From TMED23 sp964566055 (GTDB lineage Bacteria > Pseudomonadota > Alphaproteobacteria > Rhodospirillales > UBA2165): DNA of 64,000 nt. This document shows, in pieces, positions 7,942 to 17,934 of this stretch. The notes below the pieces were generated by a model. The model did no database searches and was not told the origin of the DNA. It saw only the letters and a program-made list of their open reading frames with translations. Each line of letters opens with the position of its first letter. Position 1 is the stretch's first letter. The stretch lies in NCBI GenBank assembly GCA_964566055.1, contig CAZMHI010000018.1, forward strand, positions 1 to 64,000, in the 5' to 3' direction. The translations under genes and the position numbers were made by a program.

Positions 7942-8187
7942 CTACTGCACCCCAATATCGCGGAGTGTCACCAGATCAAAGCGGTCAATGATAAAAATGC
8001 CGAGCCAGATAATAAAGGCCAGCACCGTATTAATTGCCATTTTTCTGAGGATCAGCGGTTTTTGTGGCGCGCCGCTATCCTGGCCTTCAATACCATCGGT
8101 TTGGCGATGCACACCGAACGGCAGTACCATGAATAGCGTAATCCACCAGATGATGAAATAAATTGCCGCCAGTGTAATCCACCCCAT
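7942..8187 (-). CDS. DUF1467 family membrane protein
   Basis: 81 residues with two hydrophobic helices (about 4-24 and 52-70) joined by a polar loop (GVHRQTDGIEGQDSGAPQ). The pattern WWITLFMVLPFGV is characteristic of the alphaproteobacterial DUF1467 family, which often sits next to RNase J. Inner membrane; function unknown. It starts 4 bp after the rnj stop on the same strand. Confidence 0.8.
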   Translation of the reverse strand: MGWITLAAIYFIIWWITLFMVLPFGVHRQTDGIEGQDSGAPQKPLILRKMAINTVLAFIIWLGIFIIDRFDLVTLRDIGVQ

Positions 8188-8191
8188 ATGA

Positions 8192-9874
8192 TTATCCCTC
8201 GTCTTTCACACGCACGACATGAACTGTTGTCAGAGGCCGTTTGCGGTGACTATCTCTAAAACTCCGGCGCACGGCAATTCGGGCCGCCTCATTGACTTTA
8301 GCATCATCCATAATATCCGCATCACTCATATCGATCAGCGCATCCTCGACATCTTCAAAGATTTTCTCAAGCACATAGGGCGCTTCTTGCTCATCAATGA
8401 GGCCATGCGTCGTGAGTTGCGGCTCTCCCACCATATTACCTGAAGCATCCAAAACCAATGTTAGAACGGCGGCGCCATTATAAAGAATGCGTGTGCGGTC
8501 TTTGATTATTTGACTTTCAAGCGGCACAATCCGCGGCCCATCCAGGGCAAACCGGCTGGCATGCACTTCATCAATAACACCGGCCTCACCGGGCGCTAAT
8601 TTCACCACCGAGCCATTATTGACCAAGATTGTTTCCGGCACCTGGCAGTTTTTGGCAATCTCGGCATGGCGCTTGAGATGGCGCGGCTCACCATGCACCG
8701 GCACAACGATTTGCGGGCGGACATATTGATACATCTCGACCAGCTCGTCTTCGGCCGGGTGGCCCGAAACATGCACATTGCCATTCTCATCATTCACCAC
8801 CGCAACGCCATTTTGTACCAGCCGATTTTGCAGCCGGCCAATACCAAGCTCATTGCCGGGAATAATGCGGGAGGAGAAAATTACCGTATCGCCATCGCCC
8901 AAATTTACATTTCGGTGGTCATTGGCGGCAATGCGGGAAAGCGCTGCCCGAGGCTCACCTTGGCTGCCGGTACAAATGTAAAGGATTTGATCTTTCGGGA
9001 TATCTTCAGCGTCTTCAGCCTCAAGAAAAGGCGGCAAGTCATCGAGGTAGCCGACTTGGCGGGCCGCCGCATTGATCCGCCACAAGGACCGGCCAACTAA
9101 ACTTACGGCACGCCCGTTCGCTGTCGCCGCCTCATAGATCGTTTTAAGCCGGGCAACGTTCGAAGCAAAGCAAGCCACCGCGACCCGGCCTTCGCATTTA
9201 CCAATCAGCTCCGAGAGATTTTCAAGAATGCCGGCCTCAGAGCCGGATGAGCCCGCAACAAAGACATTGGTTGAGTCCCCAATTGCCGCCAGGACCCCTT
9301 CTTCACCTAGCGCTTTAAGCGCATCTATGTCAGAGGCTTCGCCAACTACCGGATCAGGATCAAATTTCCAGTCCCCGGTGTGAAAAATCGTACCCAGTTC
9401 TGAGCGGACAACAACAGCGTTTGGCTCCGGCATGGAATGGGTCAGAGTTATCAGCTCGATTGAAAAAGGGCCGACATCAAATCTGCCTGATAACGGCACC
9501 TCGATAATTTCAATGTCCCGCGCCAACTCATCCATCTCGAGCTTGGAGCGCAATAAAGCTGCGGTAAAGGGCGTCGCATAGACCGGACAGCGCAGCCGGT
9601 CCCACAAATACGGTACGGCGCCCAAATGATCTTCGTGGCCATGAGTAAGGACAATGCCGGCAAGCTTATCCCGGCGCTCTTCAATGAACTCAGGGTCGGG
9701 CAGAATAACGTCGATGCTCGGCGTCGAGTCATCACCAAAGGTAATGCCAAGATCAATGATGATCCAATCATGGTCATCAGGTGCGCCATAGCCATAGAGA
9801 TTAAAGTTCATACCGATTTCTTCAGTGCCGCCAAGCGGCACAAATAAGAGCTCGGCGTCTTTCGGCTTCGCCAT
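8192..9874 (-). CDS. rnj: Ribonuclease J
   Basis: 560-residue metallo-beta-lactamase/beta-CASP nuclease for 5'-3' exo- and endonucleolytic RNA processing and decay. Seen: metal motif THGHEDHLGAVPYL (about residue 77), HTGDWKFD (about 170), beta-CASP segment with STNVFVAGSSGSE, VSGHPAEDEL and VPVHGEPRHL, and the C-terminal RNase J domain. The length is normal. It overlaps the coaX stop by one base and belongs to the birA-coaX-rnj string found downstream of nuo in many alphaproteobacteria. Confidence 0.95.
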   Translation of the reverse strand: MAKPKDAELLFVPLGGTEEIGMNFNLYGYGAPDDHDWIIIDLGITFGDDSTPSIDVILPDPEFIEERRDKLAGIVLTHGHEDHLGAVPYLWDRLRCPVYATPFTAALLRSKLEMDELARDIEIIEVPLSGRFDVGPFSIELITLTHSMPEPNAVVVRSELGTIFHTGDWKFDPDPVVGEASDIDALKALGEEGVLAAIGDSTNVFVAGSSGSEAGILENLSELIGKCEGRVAVACFASNVARLKTIYEAATANGRAVSLVGRSLWRINAAARQVGYLDDLPPFLEAEDAEDIPKDQILYICTGSQGEPRAALSRIAANDHRNVNLGDGDTVIFSSRIIPGNELGIGRLQNRLVQNGVAVVNDENGNVHVSGHPAEDELVEMYQYVRPQIVVPVHGEPRHLKRHAEIAKNCQVPETILVNNGSVVKLAPGEAGVIDEVHASRFALDGPRIVPLESQIIKDRTRILYNGAAVLTLVLDASGNMVGEPQLTTHGLIDEQEAPYVLEKIFEDVEDALIDMSDADIMDDAKVNEAARIAVRRSFRDSHRKRPLTTVHVVRVKDEG

Positions 9875-10647
9875 TAGGATTGATTACGCCGGTAAATGGC
9901 CAAAAGTCCGCGCAGTGTTAAATCCTGCTCCCAATGATCAATCGTGTCGGTCGCATCAGCAAACATCGCCGCCAGACCACCGGTCGCAATTATTTTCATA
10001 TCGCCGCCAACTTCCTGCTTAATGCGTGCGGTTATGCCTTCGATCATACTGACATAACCCCAGAAGATACCGGATTGCATGGCCGAAACCGTACCGGTAC
10101 CGACAACTTTATCCGGCCGCTCAATCGCGACGCGCGGCAATTGGGCGGCACCCATGTGCAGCGCTTCTAAAGACAAATTAATACCTGGTGAGATGATACC
10201 ACCCCGGTAATTACCATCAACATCTACGACGTCAAAGGATGTCGCTGTACCGAAATCAATAATCGTCACTGGTCCTTCATAATTCTCATGCGCTGACACA
10301 GCATTGCATAGCCGATCAGCGCCAACCTCTTTCGGATTATCAATCAAGACATCGATTCCGAGATCAACGGATGAGTCACCAACCACCAAAGGAGTGCAAT
10401 CGAAATAACGCTGACAGAGACTTTCTAAATGAATAAGGTTGGCCGGCACCACAGTGGCGATAATCGCAGCCGTTATATCTTTCCGGGTTAAGTCATCACG
10501 CTCCATCAACTGGCCAAGCCAGACGCCAAACTCGTCAGCCGTGCGATTGACATCGGAAGCTGCTCGCCACTCACCTTTAACCTCGCCATCGTCGGCAAAG
10601 ACAGCAAAAACGATATTGGTGTTACCTGAATCTATTGCCAGCAGCAC
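9874..10647 (-). CDS. coaX: Type III pantothenate kinase
   Basis: 257 residues, ASKHA fold; phosphorylates pantothenate in the first step of coenzyme A synthesis. Seen: N-terminal phosphate loop AIDSGNTNIVFAVF, GADRLCNAVSAHE, FGTATSFDVVD and GIISPGI(N)LSLEAL, all typical of CoaX. The stop shares one base with the rnj start, and the start abuts the birA stop, which suggests tight coupling in one transcript. Confidence 0.95.
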   Translation of the reverse strand: MLLAIDSGNTNIVFAVFADDGEVKGEWRAASDVNRTADEFGVWLGQLMERDDLTRKDITAAIIATVVPANLIHLESLCQRYFDCTPLVVGDSSVDLGIDVLIDNPKEVGADRLCNAVSAHENYEGPVTIIDFGTATSFDVVDVDGNYRGGIISPGINLSLEALHMGAAQLPRVAIERPDKVVGTGTVSAMQSGIFWGYVSMIEGITARIKQEVGGDMKIIATGGLAAMFADATDTIDHWEQDLTLRGLLAIYRRNQS

Positions 10648-11436
10648 TTAGTTTTCTCCCCTACCGGAATCAGTGTTTGTTTCATTAAAGTATACGTCGC
10701 CAGCAGTAATTCGGCGAGGCCCATCAGCTGTTTCAATCACCAAAGCACCGTGCTCATCCAAATCCCGAAACGGTCCGGTGTGTTTATCAGAACCGCTTTC
10801 GACAATTAAAGGCTCATCAAACGTGTGAGCCGAGGCCAGCCATGCATCCCGCACCGGCTGGAATCCCTCCTCTTGCCAGCGGCTATACCAGGTGGACAGG
10901 TGAGCTACATAAACCTCTACCATGTCGCCAACTTCGATGGATTGGCCCAGTTCATCTTTAACACTGGTAGCCGGGAACCGAGTTTCGGCTGGAAAATGCT
11001 GGAGATTAACGCCGCAGCCGGCGATCACCCAGGCAGCCAGGCCATTTTGTCCAACGCCAGCTTCTAATAAGGTGCCGCCAATTTTCTTACGATTGAGCAA
11101 GAGATCATTGGGCCATTTATATCTAAGCGGCGCAGATTTGCCGAGTATTTCGGTGAGCGCCTCCCCCGCCGCGATCACCGGCAGGAAGCCGATCTGAGCG
11201 GCGTCCGACATGGCGCAATTTGGCCGGAACAGAATCGAGCAATACATATTGCCGGGTTCAGACACCCATTCACGATGTTGACGGCCCTTGCCGGTGGTTT
11301 GCTCAAGCGACCAAAGGGTCAAACCTTCATCGGCGTTATCTTTGATGGCGCGCTGTTTGAGCTCATCATTTGTGCTGCCAATCGTCTCAACCGCCACCAA
11401 GTCGTAGCCTTGTGGCATTTTGGGAAGTTCAGCCAT
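10648..11436 (-). CDS. birA: Biotin--[acetyl-CoA carboxylase] ligase
   Basis: 262 residues. Catalytic biotin protein ligase domain with GSTNDEL, TTGKGRQHREW (the GRGRx adenylation loop, here GKGRQ), YKWPNDLL and KIGGTLLE. It has no N-terminal helix-turn-helix, so it is a monofunctional (group I) ligase rather than a BirA repressor. It begins 7 bp after nuoN on the same strand, so it may be read from the nuo transcript. Confidence 0.95.
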   Translation of the reverse strand: MAELPKMPQGYDLVAVETIGSTNDELKQRAIKDNADEGLTLWSLEQTTGKGRQHREWVSEPGNMYCSILFRPNCAMSDAAQIGFLPVIAAGEALTEILGKSAPLRYKWPNDLLLNRKKIGGTLLEAGVGQNGLAAWVIAGCGVNLQHFPAETRFPATSVKDELGQSIEVGDMVEVYVAHLSTWYSRWQEEGFQPVRDAWLASAHTFDEPLIVESGSDKHTGPFRDLDEHGALVIETADGPRRITAGDVYFNETNTDSGRGEN

Positions 11437-11443
11437 GATCTGA

Positions 11444-12925
11444 TTACTTGTGGAAAAGAGCGGCCGTTGCTGATTCCGCGCCGGTCAACAATGGAGCCGG
11501 ATAGAATATAAAGAAGACAATAACAACGCCGGTAACCACCAGGATGGCCTTCATTTCCAGGCTGATACCGCGATCAAGTTCGTCGACCGGATCGTCAAAA
11601 TACATCACTTTGATAATGCGAATGTAGTAATAAGCACCGACAACACTGGCCAGCACGCCTATGACGGCTAAGGCATAGAGCTCAGCTTGGATGGCGGCCT
11701 GAAAGACATACAGCTTGCCGAGGAAACCCGCGAGCGGTGGAATACCCGCCATCGAAAACATGAAAATTGATAGGACCATCGCCAGTGTTGGATTGGTTTT
11801 GGAGAGACCGGCGAGATCATCAATGCCCTCAACCATGCGGCCATCGCGCTTCATCAGCAGAATGCAGGCAAAAGTGCCGACATTCATGAACATATAAATG
11901 CCGAGGTAGATCAGCATGCTTTGTACGCCATCTGACCTGAGCGCGACGTCTCCGCCAGAACCCGCCACTGCCAAGCCGATCAGGGCATAACCCATATGAC
12001 CGATAGAGCTATAGGCCATCAGGCGCTTAATATTTGTCTGATTGATTGCGGCGAAAGCACCCAGCAACATTGAGGCGACAGATATAAAGATTATGATCTG
12101 CTGCCATTGCGCACCGAGATCGCCGAACGGTCCGACCATAACCCGAATAAACAGGCCCATGGCCGCAATTTTCGGTGCCACGGCAAAAAGAGCTGTCACA
12201 GGGGTCGGCGCACCCTCATAGACATCTGGCGTCCACATATGGAATGGCACGGCGGAAACCTTAAAGGCCAAGCCGGCCAGCATAAAGACAATACCGACGA
12301 CCACACCAACTGAAACATGGCCGTGGCCATCGTGGAAGGTTTTGGCCAACGTATCGAAACTTGTGGTGCCGGCGAAGCCGTAAATCATTGACATGCCATA
12401 GAGCAGCAGACCGGAGGCCAGCGCCCCCAGCACAAAATATTTAAGGCCGGCCTCGGCGGAGCGAGAACTGTCGCGCTGGAAAGAGGCAATTACGTAAAGC
12501 GAGAGGCTTTGCAGTTCCAAACCAAGATAAAGCGCGATTAGATCATTGGCTGAAATCATCATCATCATGCCAAGCGTCGCCAGCACGATCAGCACAGGGA
12601 ATTCAAAGCGCTCAATGCCCTGAATTTTAAGATAATCTTTCGACATGATGATAGCCGTCGCTGCCGATACCAGCACCAAGGCTTTGATATAGACTGCGAA
12701 AGTATCGGTCACAAAGGCGCCGCCAAAAGTTACCGCCCGACCTTCGGTGACCAGACCAACAAAAGGAATAGCGACGATCAGCACCAGTACGCTGGCATAA
12801 GATACCGTCCGGGTATTGTTTTCCTCACTCGAGAAAACGCCCAGCATCAACAGCAGCATCGAAGCTACCGCCAGGAATATCTCCGGTAAGGCGGGGGTTA
12901 GAGCTGGTAAAGTTGCAAGTGGCAT
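11444..12925 (-). CDS. nuoN: NADH-quinone oxidoreductase subunit N
   Basis: 493 residues, polytopic antiporter-like membrane subunit of complex I that contributes one proton channel. Seen: about 14 hydrophobic helices, LALYLGLELQSLSLYV carrying the channel glutamate, AFKVSAVPFHMWTPDVYEGAPT in the conserved core, and INQTNIKRLMAYSSIGHMGY. It is the last nuo gene, 15 bp after nuoM. Confidence 0.96.
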   Translation of the reverse strand: MPLATLPALTPALPEIFLAVASMLLLMLGVFSSEENNTRTVSYASVLVLIVAIPFVGLVTEGRAVTFGGAFVTDTFAVYIKALVLVSAATAIIMSKDYLKIQGIERFEFPVLIVLATLGMMMMISANDLIALYLGLELQSLSLYVIASFQRDSSRSAEAGLKYFVLGALASGLLLYGMSMIYGFAGTTSFDTLAKTFHDGHGHVSVGVVVGIVFMLAGLAFKVSAVPFHMWTPDVYEGAPTPVTALFAVAPKIAAMGLFIRVMVGPFGDLGAQWQQIIIFISVASMLLGAFAAINQTNIKRLMAYSSIGHMGYALIGLAVAGSGGDVALRSDGVQSMLIYLGIYMFMNVGTFACILLMKRDGRMVEGIDDLAGLSKTNPTLAMVLSIFMFSMAGIPPLAGFLGKLYVFQAAIQAELYALAVIGVLASVVGAYYYIRIIKVMYFDDPVDELDRGISLEMKAILVVTGVVIVFFIFYPAPLLTGAESATAALFHK

Positions 12926-12940
12926 AGCTTCAAATTCCTC

Positions 12941-14458
12941 TTACTTCGCAACTACCGAAATATGCTGCGCGGCGGCAAGCGCGCTTTGATAGCGTTCAAC
13001 TAAATTCTCGACCGAGGCATGCATGGCATCCAGGAACAGGCTCGGATATATCCCCATAACGAAAACAATCAGCAGTAAGGGCGCGAATATGGCGACCTCG
13101 CGGCGATTGACATCAAGGATCGATTTCAAATTCTCTTTGGTCAACTCGCCGAAAATAACCCGGCGATATAGATAGAGCATATAGGCAGCACCCAGGATCA
13201 CGCCTGTGGTAGCAAAGGCAGCAACCCAGGTATTGGCTTTAAAGGCGCCGACCAGAATCAGGAACTCACCAACAAAACCACTGGTGCCCGGCAAGCCTAC
13301 GGACGCCATCATAAAGACCATGAACATGAGTGCATATTTCGGCATCTTATGCACCAGCCCGCCATAGGCATCAATGTCACGACTGTGAATGCGGTCATAG
13401 ACCACGCCGACGACCAGGAACAGTGCAGCCGAAACCACACCGTGGCTGAGCATCTGAATAATCGCGCCTTCAATGCCTTGAGTGTTGGCGGCAAAAGTGC
13501 CGATGGTGACAAAGCCCATATGAGCGACCGATGAATATGCAATAAGCTTCTTCATATCTTCCTGCGCCAAGGCAACCAGTGAGGTATAAATTACGGCAAT
13601 GATGCTGAGCGTAAAGATAAGTGGCGTAAAGTCAGCGGAGGCCAGCGGGAACATCGGCAACGAGAAACGTAAGAAGCCATAGCCGCCGAATTTCAGGAGT
13701 ACGCCGGCAAGGATAACCGAACCTGCCGTCGGCGCTTCTACATGGGCATCCGGCAGCCAGGTATGCACCGGCCACATCGGTACTTTGACGGCAAAGGAGG
13801 CAAAGAAGGCTAACCACAGCCAGGGCTGCATTGTCGCCGGGAAATCATGGGTCAACAGTTTCGGAATTTCAGCTGTACCCGCCTGGAACATCATCGTCAG
13901 GATTGCCAGCAGCATCAAAACCGAACCCGTCAGGGTATAGAGGAACAGCTTGTAGGCGGCATAGTTCCGCCGCGGCCCACCCCAGACACCGATGATGATG
14001 AACATCGGGATCAATACGCCTTCGAAGAAGACATAGAAAAGAATGAGATCCAGGGCTGAGAACATGCCGACCATCAAGGTTTCCAGCACCAGGAAGGCGA
14101 TCATATATTCTTTAACCCGGTCGGTGATGGTAATCCAGCTGGCGCCGATGCAAAGCACGGTCAGCAAAGTCGACAGGATCACAAAGAACATCGAAATGCC
14201 ATCAACGCCCATGTGATAGGCAATATTCAGCCCCGGCATCCAGACGGTTTTCTCAACAAACTGAAAATTAGCCGTCGAATTATCGAAATTAATCCAAATG
14301 CCAAGCGACACGAAGAAAGTAATCAGCGAAATCCAAAGAGCCACCCAGCGGGCATTGCGGGCGACAATCTCTTTATCGTCATCACGGATCAGCAGGATGA
14401 AAAAGACACCAACCAGCGGGGCGAAGGTAATTATTGAGAGCCAAGGAAGATTTTCCAT
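12941..14458 (-). CDS. nuoM: NADH-quinone oxidoreductase subunit M
   Basis: 505 residues, second antiporter-like proton-pumping subunit of complex I. Seen: FYVFFEGVLIPMFIIIGVWG with the key glutamate, FAVKVPMWPVHTWLPDAHVEAPT and LAQEDMKKLIAYSSVAHMGF. Normal family length. It starts 3 bp after nuoL, in the order L-M-N. Confidence 0.96.
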   Translation of the reverse strand: MENLPWLSIITFAPLVGVFFILLIRDDDKEIVARNARWVALWISLITFFVSLGIWINFDNSTANFQFVEKTVWMPGLNIAYHMGVDGISMFFVILSTLLTVLCIGASWITITDRVKEYMIAFLVLETLMVGMFSALDLILFYVFFEGVLIPMFIIIGVWGGPRRNYAAYKLFLYTLTGSVLMLLAILTMMFQAGTAEIPKLLTHDFPATMQPWLWLAFFASFAVKVPMWPVHTWLPDAHVEAPTAGSVILAGVLLKFGGYGFLRFSLPMFPLASADFTPLIFTLSIIAVIYTSLVALAQEDMKKLIAYSSVAHMGFVTIGTFAANTQGIEGAIIQMLSHGVVSAALFLVVGVVYDRIHSRDIDAYGGLVHKMPKYALMFMVFMMASVGLPGTSGFVGEFLILVGAFKANTWVAAFATTGVILGAAYMLYLYRRVIFGELTKENLKSILDVNRREVAIFAPLLLIVFVMGIYPSLFLDAMHASVENLVERYQSALAAAQHISVVAK

Positions 14459-14461
14459 CGC

Positions 14462-16432
14462 TTAACCCCCCGCTACCAAGAACCAGGTGATCAAAAAGGC
14501 GACCCCCAGCAGCATGGCAAATGCATAATGATAAAGATAACCGCTTTGCATGGCGGCGGCGCGGCGCGCCAGATGCCTGACAGCGGCGGCGACGCCATCA
14601 GGGCCAACACCATCGATCAGCAAGCCATCGCCGGCTTTCCAGAAACCCCGGCCTATATAAAAGGCCGGCTTAACAAAGATTTTGTCGTAAAGCTCGTCGA
14701 AATACCATTTGTTGAGCAGGAACTGATAGGTCCGCTGGAAGCCGGAGGCCAGTGCTTTCGGCAGCTCCGGCGCAAACATATACATCAGGTACGCCAGCGC
14801 GATGCCAGCTATGGCAACGACACTCGGTAAGGCTACGACCCAAATCGGTGAATGGTGGGCATTTTCAAGCGCTTTATGCGTATCCAAAACAAAGATGGAA
14901 TTCTTCCAGAACTCGACCGTATGCTCGCCGACAAAGTATTCGACAGACAGAATGCCCACAAACAAAGCGCCAAGCGCCAGCACGACCAGCGGCAGGATCA
15001 TGACTTTGGGTGATTCATGAACATGGGCCAGGGTTTTCTCATCCGCGCGGGATTCACCGTGGAACGTCATAATGATCAAACGCCAGGAATAGAAAGCCGT
15101 CAGGAACGCCGCTGTAATACCAAGCCAGAAGGCATATTGTCCAATACCGGTGTGGGCACCCCAGGCAGCTTCAAGAATAATATCTTTCGAGAAGAAGCCG
15201 GAGAACGGCCAGATACCGGCAAGCGCCAGACTGCCGATCCACATCAAAATATAGGTGGCCGGGATGAGCTTATAGAGCCCGCCCATTTTGCGCATGTCTT
15301 GCTCATCCGACATGGCATGAATGACCGAGCCCGCGCCTAAAAACAGCAAAGCTTTGAAGAAAGCATGGGTGATTAGATGGAACATACCGGCGGAATAAGC
15401 TGAGACACCCAAGGCAAAGAACATATAGCCCAATTGACTACAGGTGGAATAAGCAATCACGCGCTTGATGTCGTTCTGCACGCAACCGACGGTCGCGGCA
15501 AAGATGGCGGTTGAAGCGCCGACCAGCGTCACCACCGTCAGCGCGACATCAGAATATTCAAACAAGGGCGATAACCGCGCGACCATAAAGACGCCTGCCG
15601 TCACCATGGTTGCAGCATGGATCAAGGCGGAAACCGGTGTCGGCCCCTCCATGGCATCCGGCAGCCAAACATGAAGGCCGAGCTGCGCTGATTTACCCAT
15701 GGCGCCAACAAACAGCAGCAGGCAGATTACGGTGAGGGCATGGAATTCGCCAGAGAACACCGTCATGGTCGCTGTCGATTTATCCTCGGCCAGACTGAAT
15801 ATCGTGTCGTAGCCGACACTGTCGAACAGGAAAAAACAGGCGAAGATGCCCAGGGCAAAGCCGAAGTCACCGATCCGGTTTACGACGAAGGCTTTAATCG
15901 CCGCCGCATTGGCCGAGGGCCGGTCATACCAGAAACCGATCAGCAAATAAGAGCACAAGCCAACGCCTTCCCAGCCGAAGAACAGCTGCACGAGATTGTT
16001 GGACGAGACCAACATCAGCATGAAGAATGTAAAGAGGCTGAGATAGGCCATGAAACGAGGTACTGAGCCATCATGAGACATATAGCCGATGGAATAGATG
16101 TGGATCATCGAGGAGACCACAGTCACCATGGTGACCATCAGGACCGCCAGCGTGTCACCGCGCAGCGCCCAGGAGAATTCAAGTGAGCCAGAGTCAACCC
16201 AGGTAAAGAGTTCAACCGTGCCGTTTTGGCCGTTCACGACCACGGCAATAAAGACCAGGATGGCCGCCACGGCCGCCAATAACATGGCGCCGCAGGTAAT
16301 CAGTTGTGAGGCTAGATCGAGGCGTTTTTTGCGCTCAGCGTCTTCGGCGCGCACTGCACCAAGTGCTGCAAAGCCGATCATGCCGGCTATGATGCTACCG
16401 ATCAGAGGGAGAAAAACAGCTGCTATATACAT
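14462..16432 (-). CDS. nuoL: NADH-quinone oxidoreductase subunit L
   Basis: 656 residues, the largest antiporter-like subunit, with a C-terminal extension that forms the long lateral helix along the membrane arm. Seen: LFFGWEGVGLCSYLLIGFWY, GKSAQLGLHVWLPDAMEGPT, VQNDIKRVIAYSTCSQLGYM and a hydrophobic C-terminal anchor. Seven bases separate it from nuoK. Confidence 0.96.
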   Translation of the reverse strand: MYIAAVFLPLIGSIIAGMIGFAALGAVRAEDAERKKRLDLASQLITCGAMLLAAVAAILVFIAVVVNGQNGTVELFTWVDSGSLEFSWALRGDTLAVLMVTMVTVVSSMIHIYSIGYMSHDGSVPRFMAYLSLFTFFMLMLVSSNNLVQLFFGWEGVGLCSYLLIGFWYDRPSANAAAIKAFVVNRIGDFGFALGIFACFFLFDSVGYDTIFSLAEDKSTATMTVFSGEFHALTVICLLLFVGAMGKSAQLGLHVWLPDAMEGPTPVSALIHAATMVTAGVFMVARLSPLFEYSDVALTVVTLVGASTAIFAATVGCVQNDIKRVIAYSTCSQLGYMFFALGVSAYSAGMFHLITHAFFKALLFLGAGSVIHAMSDEQDMRKMGGLYKLIPATYILMWIGSLALAGIWPFSGFFSKDIILEAAWGAHTGIGQYAFWLGITAAFLTAFYSWRLIIMTFHGESRADEKTLAHVHESPKVMILPLVVLALGALFVGILSVEYFVGEHTVEFWKNSIFVLDTHKALENAHHSPIWVVALPSVVAIAGIALAYLMYMFAPELPKALASGFQRTYQFLLNKWYFDELYDKIFVKPAFYIGRGFWKAGDGLLIDGVGPDGVAAAVRHLARRAAAMQSGYLYHYAFAMLLGVAFLITWFLVAGG

Positions 16433-16439
16433 GCTCGAT

Positions 16440-16751
16440 CTACCCCTTCATGATCCGGACGTCTTCAACCGCGATGGAGCCGCGGTTGCGGAAATAAACC
16501 ACCAGGATAGCGAGGCCGATTGCCGCCTCGCCCGCCGCTACGGTGAGCACGAAGAGCGCAAATACCTGGCCGACCAAATCACCAAGATGAGCCGAGAAAG
16601 CGACGAGATTGATATTAACAGCCAACAGAATAAGCTCGATCGACATCATAATAATAATGACATTCTTCCGATTGAGGAAAATACCAAACACACCAAGCGT
16701 AAACAGGATGGCGGCAAGGACCAGGTAATGGGATAAGCCGATCTCTAACAT
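16440..16751 (-). CDS. nuoK: NADH-quinone oxidoreductase subunit K
   Basis: 103 residues, three membrane helices. The two membrane-embedded glutamates needed for proton transfer are present (SIELILLAVNINLV and LTVAAGEAAIGLAILV). Its start shares a base with the nuoJ stop. Confidence 0.96.
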   Translation of the reverse strand: MLEIGLSHYLVLAAILFTLGVFGIFLNRKNVIIIMMSIELILLAVNINLVAFSAHLGDLVGQVFALFVLTVAAGEAAIGLAILVVYFRNRGSIAVEDVRIMKG

Positions 16752-17362
16752 TAGACCCCACTCCCCGATGAAACTTTTTTGATCTCCAGCGTATCGCTTG
16801 GATGGCGCGAGACCTGATCACCAATGTTTTGCTTGCGCACACCGGGACGTTTGCGATGGGTCAGCACAATGGCGCCAATCATCGCTACCAGCAAAATCAT
16901 ACCAGCTGCCTGGAAGTAATAGACATAATGGGTATAGAGCATATTGCCGAGCGCTTCAGTGTTGGTGGTTTTAAAGCCGGCTATCGGCGCCACGAAGTTT
17001 TTATCAACGTGATCCGCCATTGCCCAGCTGCCGGCGATAATACCGAGCTCCATCACCAGGATAAAACCGATCATCGCCCCTAGTGGCAAATATTGCAGGA
17101 AGCCGGCCCGCATCTCCGCCAGACTGATATCCAGCATCATGACCACAAACATAAACAAGACAGCAACAGCGCCGACATAGACAACCACCAGGATCATCGC
17201 CAGAAATTCAGCGCCCATCAGCACGAACAAGCCGGCGGAATTGAAAAAAGCCAGGATCAGGAACAGTACGGAATGCACCGGGTTGCGGGCGGAAATCACC
17301 ATTACCCCGGCAGCTACCGTAATCGCCGCGAACATATAGAAAGCCAGACCTTGAATAATCAT
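16751..17362 (-). CDS. nuoJ: NADH-quinone oxidoreductase subunit J
   Basis: 203 residues with five hydrophobic helices and the conserved VVYVGAVAVLFMFVVMMLD segment, the flexible third helix of complex I. The C-terminal tail is polar, about 35 residues, cytoplasmic and variable in the family. A 62-bp spacer separates it from nuoI, the largest gap within the operon. Confidence 0.95.
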   Translation of the reverse strand: MIIQGLAFYMFAAITVAAGVMVISARNPVHSVLFLILAFFNSAGLFVLMGAEFLAMILVVVYVGAVAVLFMFVVMMLDISLAEMRAGFLQYLPLGAMIGFILVMELGIIAGSWAMADHVDKNFVAPIAGFKTTNTEALGNMLYTHYVYYFQAAGMILLVAMIGAIVLTHRKRPGVRKQNIGDQVSRHPSDTLEIKKVSSGSGV

Positions 17363-17424
17363 TCAACGGCCTCCCTAAGTTCAAATCTATCAATCGCGTT
17401 CAGCATCGGCTGAATGTTCTCCTC

Positions 17425-17913
17425 TTACCGATAAGGCGCGGTTAATTCCAACCGCGCGGCGAGTTCTGTTTCCCAACGATCACCATTGGTGAGCAATTTC
17501 TCTTTGTCGTAGAGCAACTCCTCACGGTTTTCGGTCGCAAATTCAAAATTCGGACCTTCAACAATGGCATCGACCGGGCAGGCTTCCTGACAGAAGCCGC
17601 AATAAATGCATTTCACCATATCAATGTCGTAGCGGGTCGTGCGGCGGCTGCCGTCATCCCGGGGCTCGGCTTCAATGGTGATCGCTTGCGCCGGACAGAC
17701 CGCTTCGCAAAGCTTACAGGCAATGCAGCGTTCTTCACCGTTAGGATAACGGCGCAAGGCGTGCTCACCCCTAAAGCGCGGGCTCAGCGGCCCTTTCTCA
17801 TAAGGGTAGTTGATCGTCACTTTCTGCCGGAAGAAATAGCGCAAGGTGAGCGCCATTCCTGAGACCAGTTCGGCCAGGAAAATGCTTCTTATGCCTCTAT
17901 CAATAACACCCAT
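17425..17913 (-). CDS. nuoI: NADH-quinone oxidoreductase subunit I
   Basis: 162 residues, TYKY subunit carrying clusters N6a and N6b. Seen: CIACKLCEAVCPAQAI (about residue 62) and CIYCGFCQEACPVDAI (about 101), and an N-terminal amphipathic anchor helix. It passes electrons from the peripheral arm to NuoB. Confidence 0.97.
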   Translation of the reverse strand: MGVIDRGIRSIFLAELVSGMALTLRYFFRQKVTINYPYEKGPLSPRFRGEHALRRYPNGEERCIACKLCEAVCPAQAITIEAEPRDDGSRRTTRYDIDMVKCIYCGFCQEACPVDAIVEGPNFEFATENREELLYDKEKLLTNGDRWETELAARLELTAPYR

Positions 17914-17934
17914 AATCAGCTCTCTTTCCGCCCC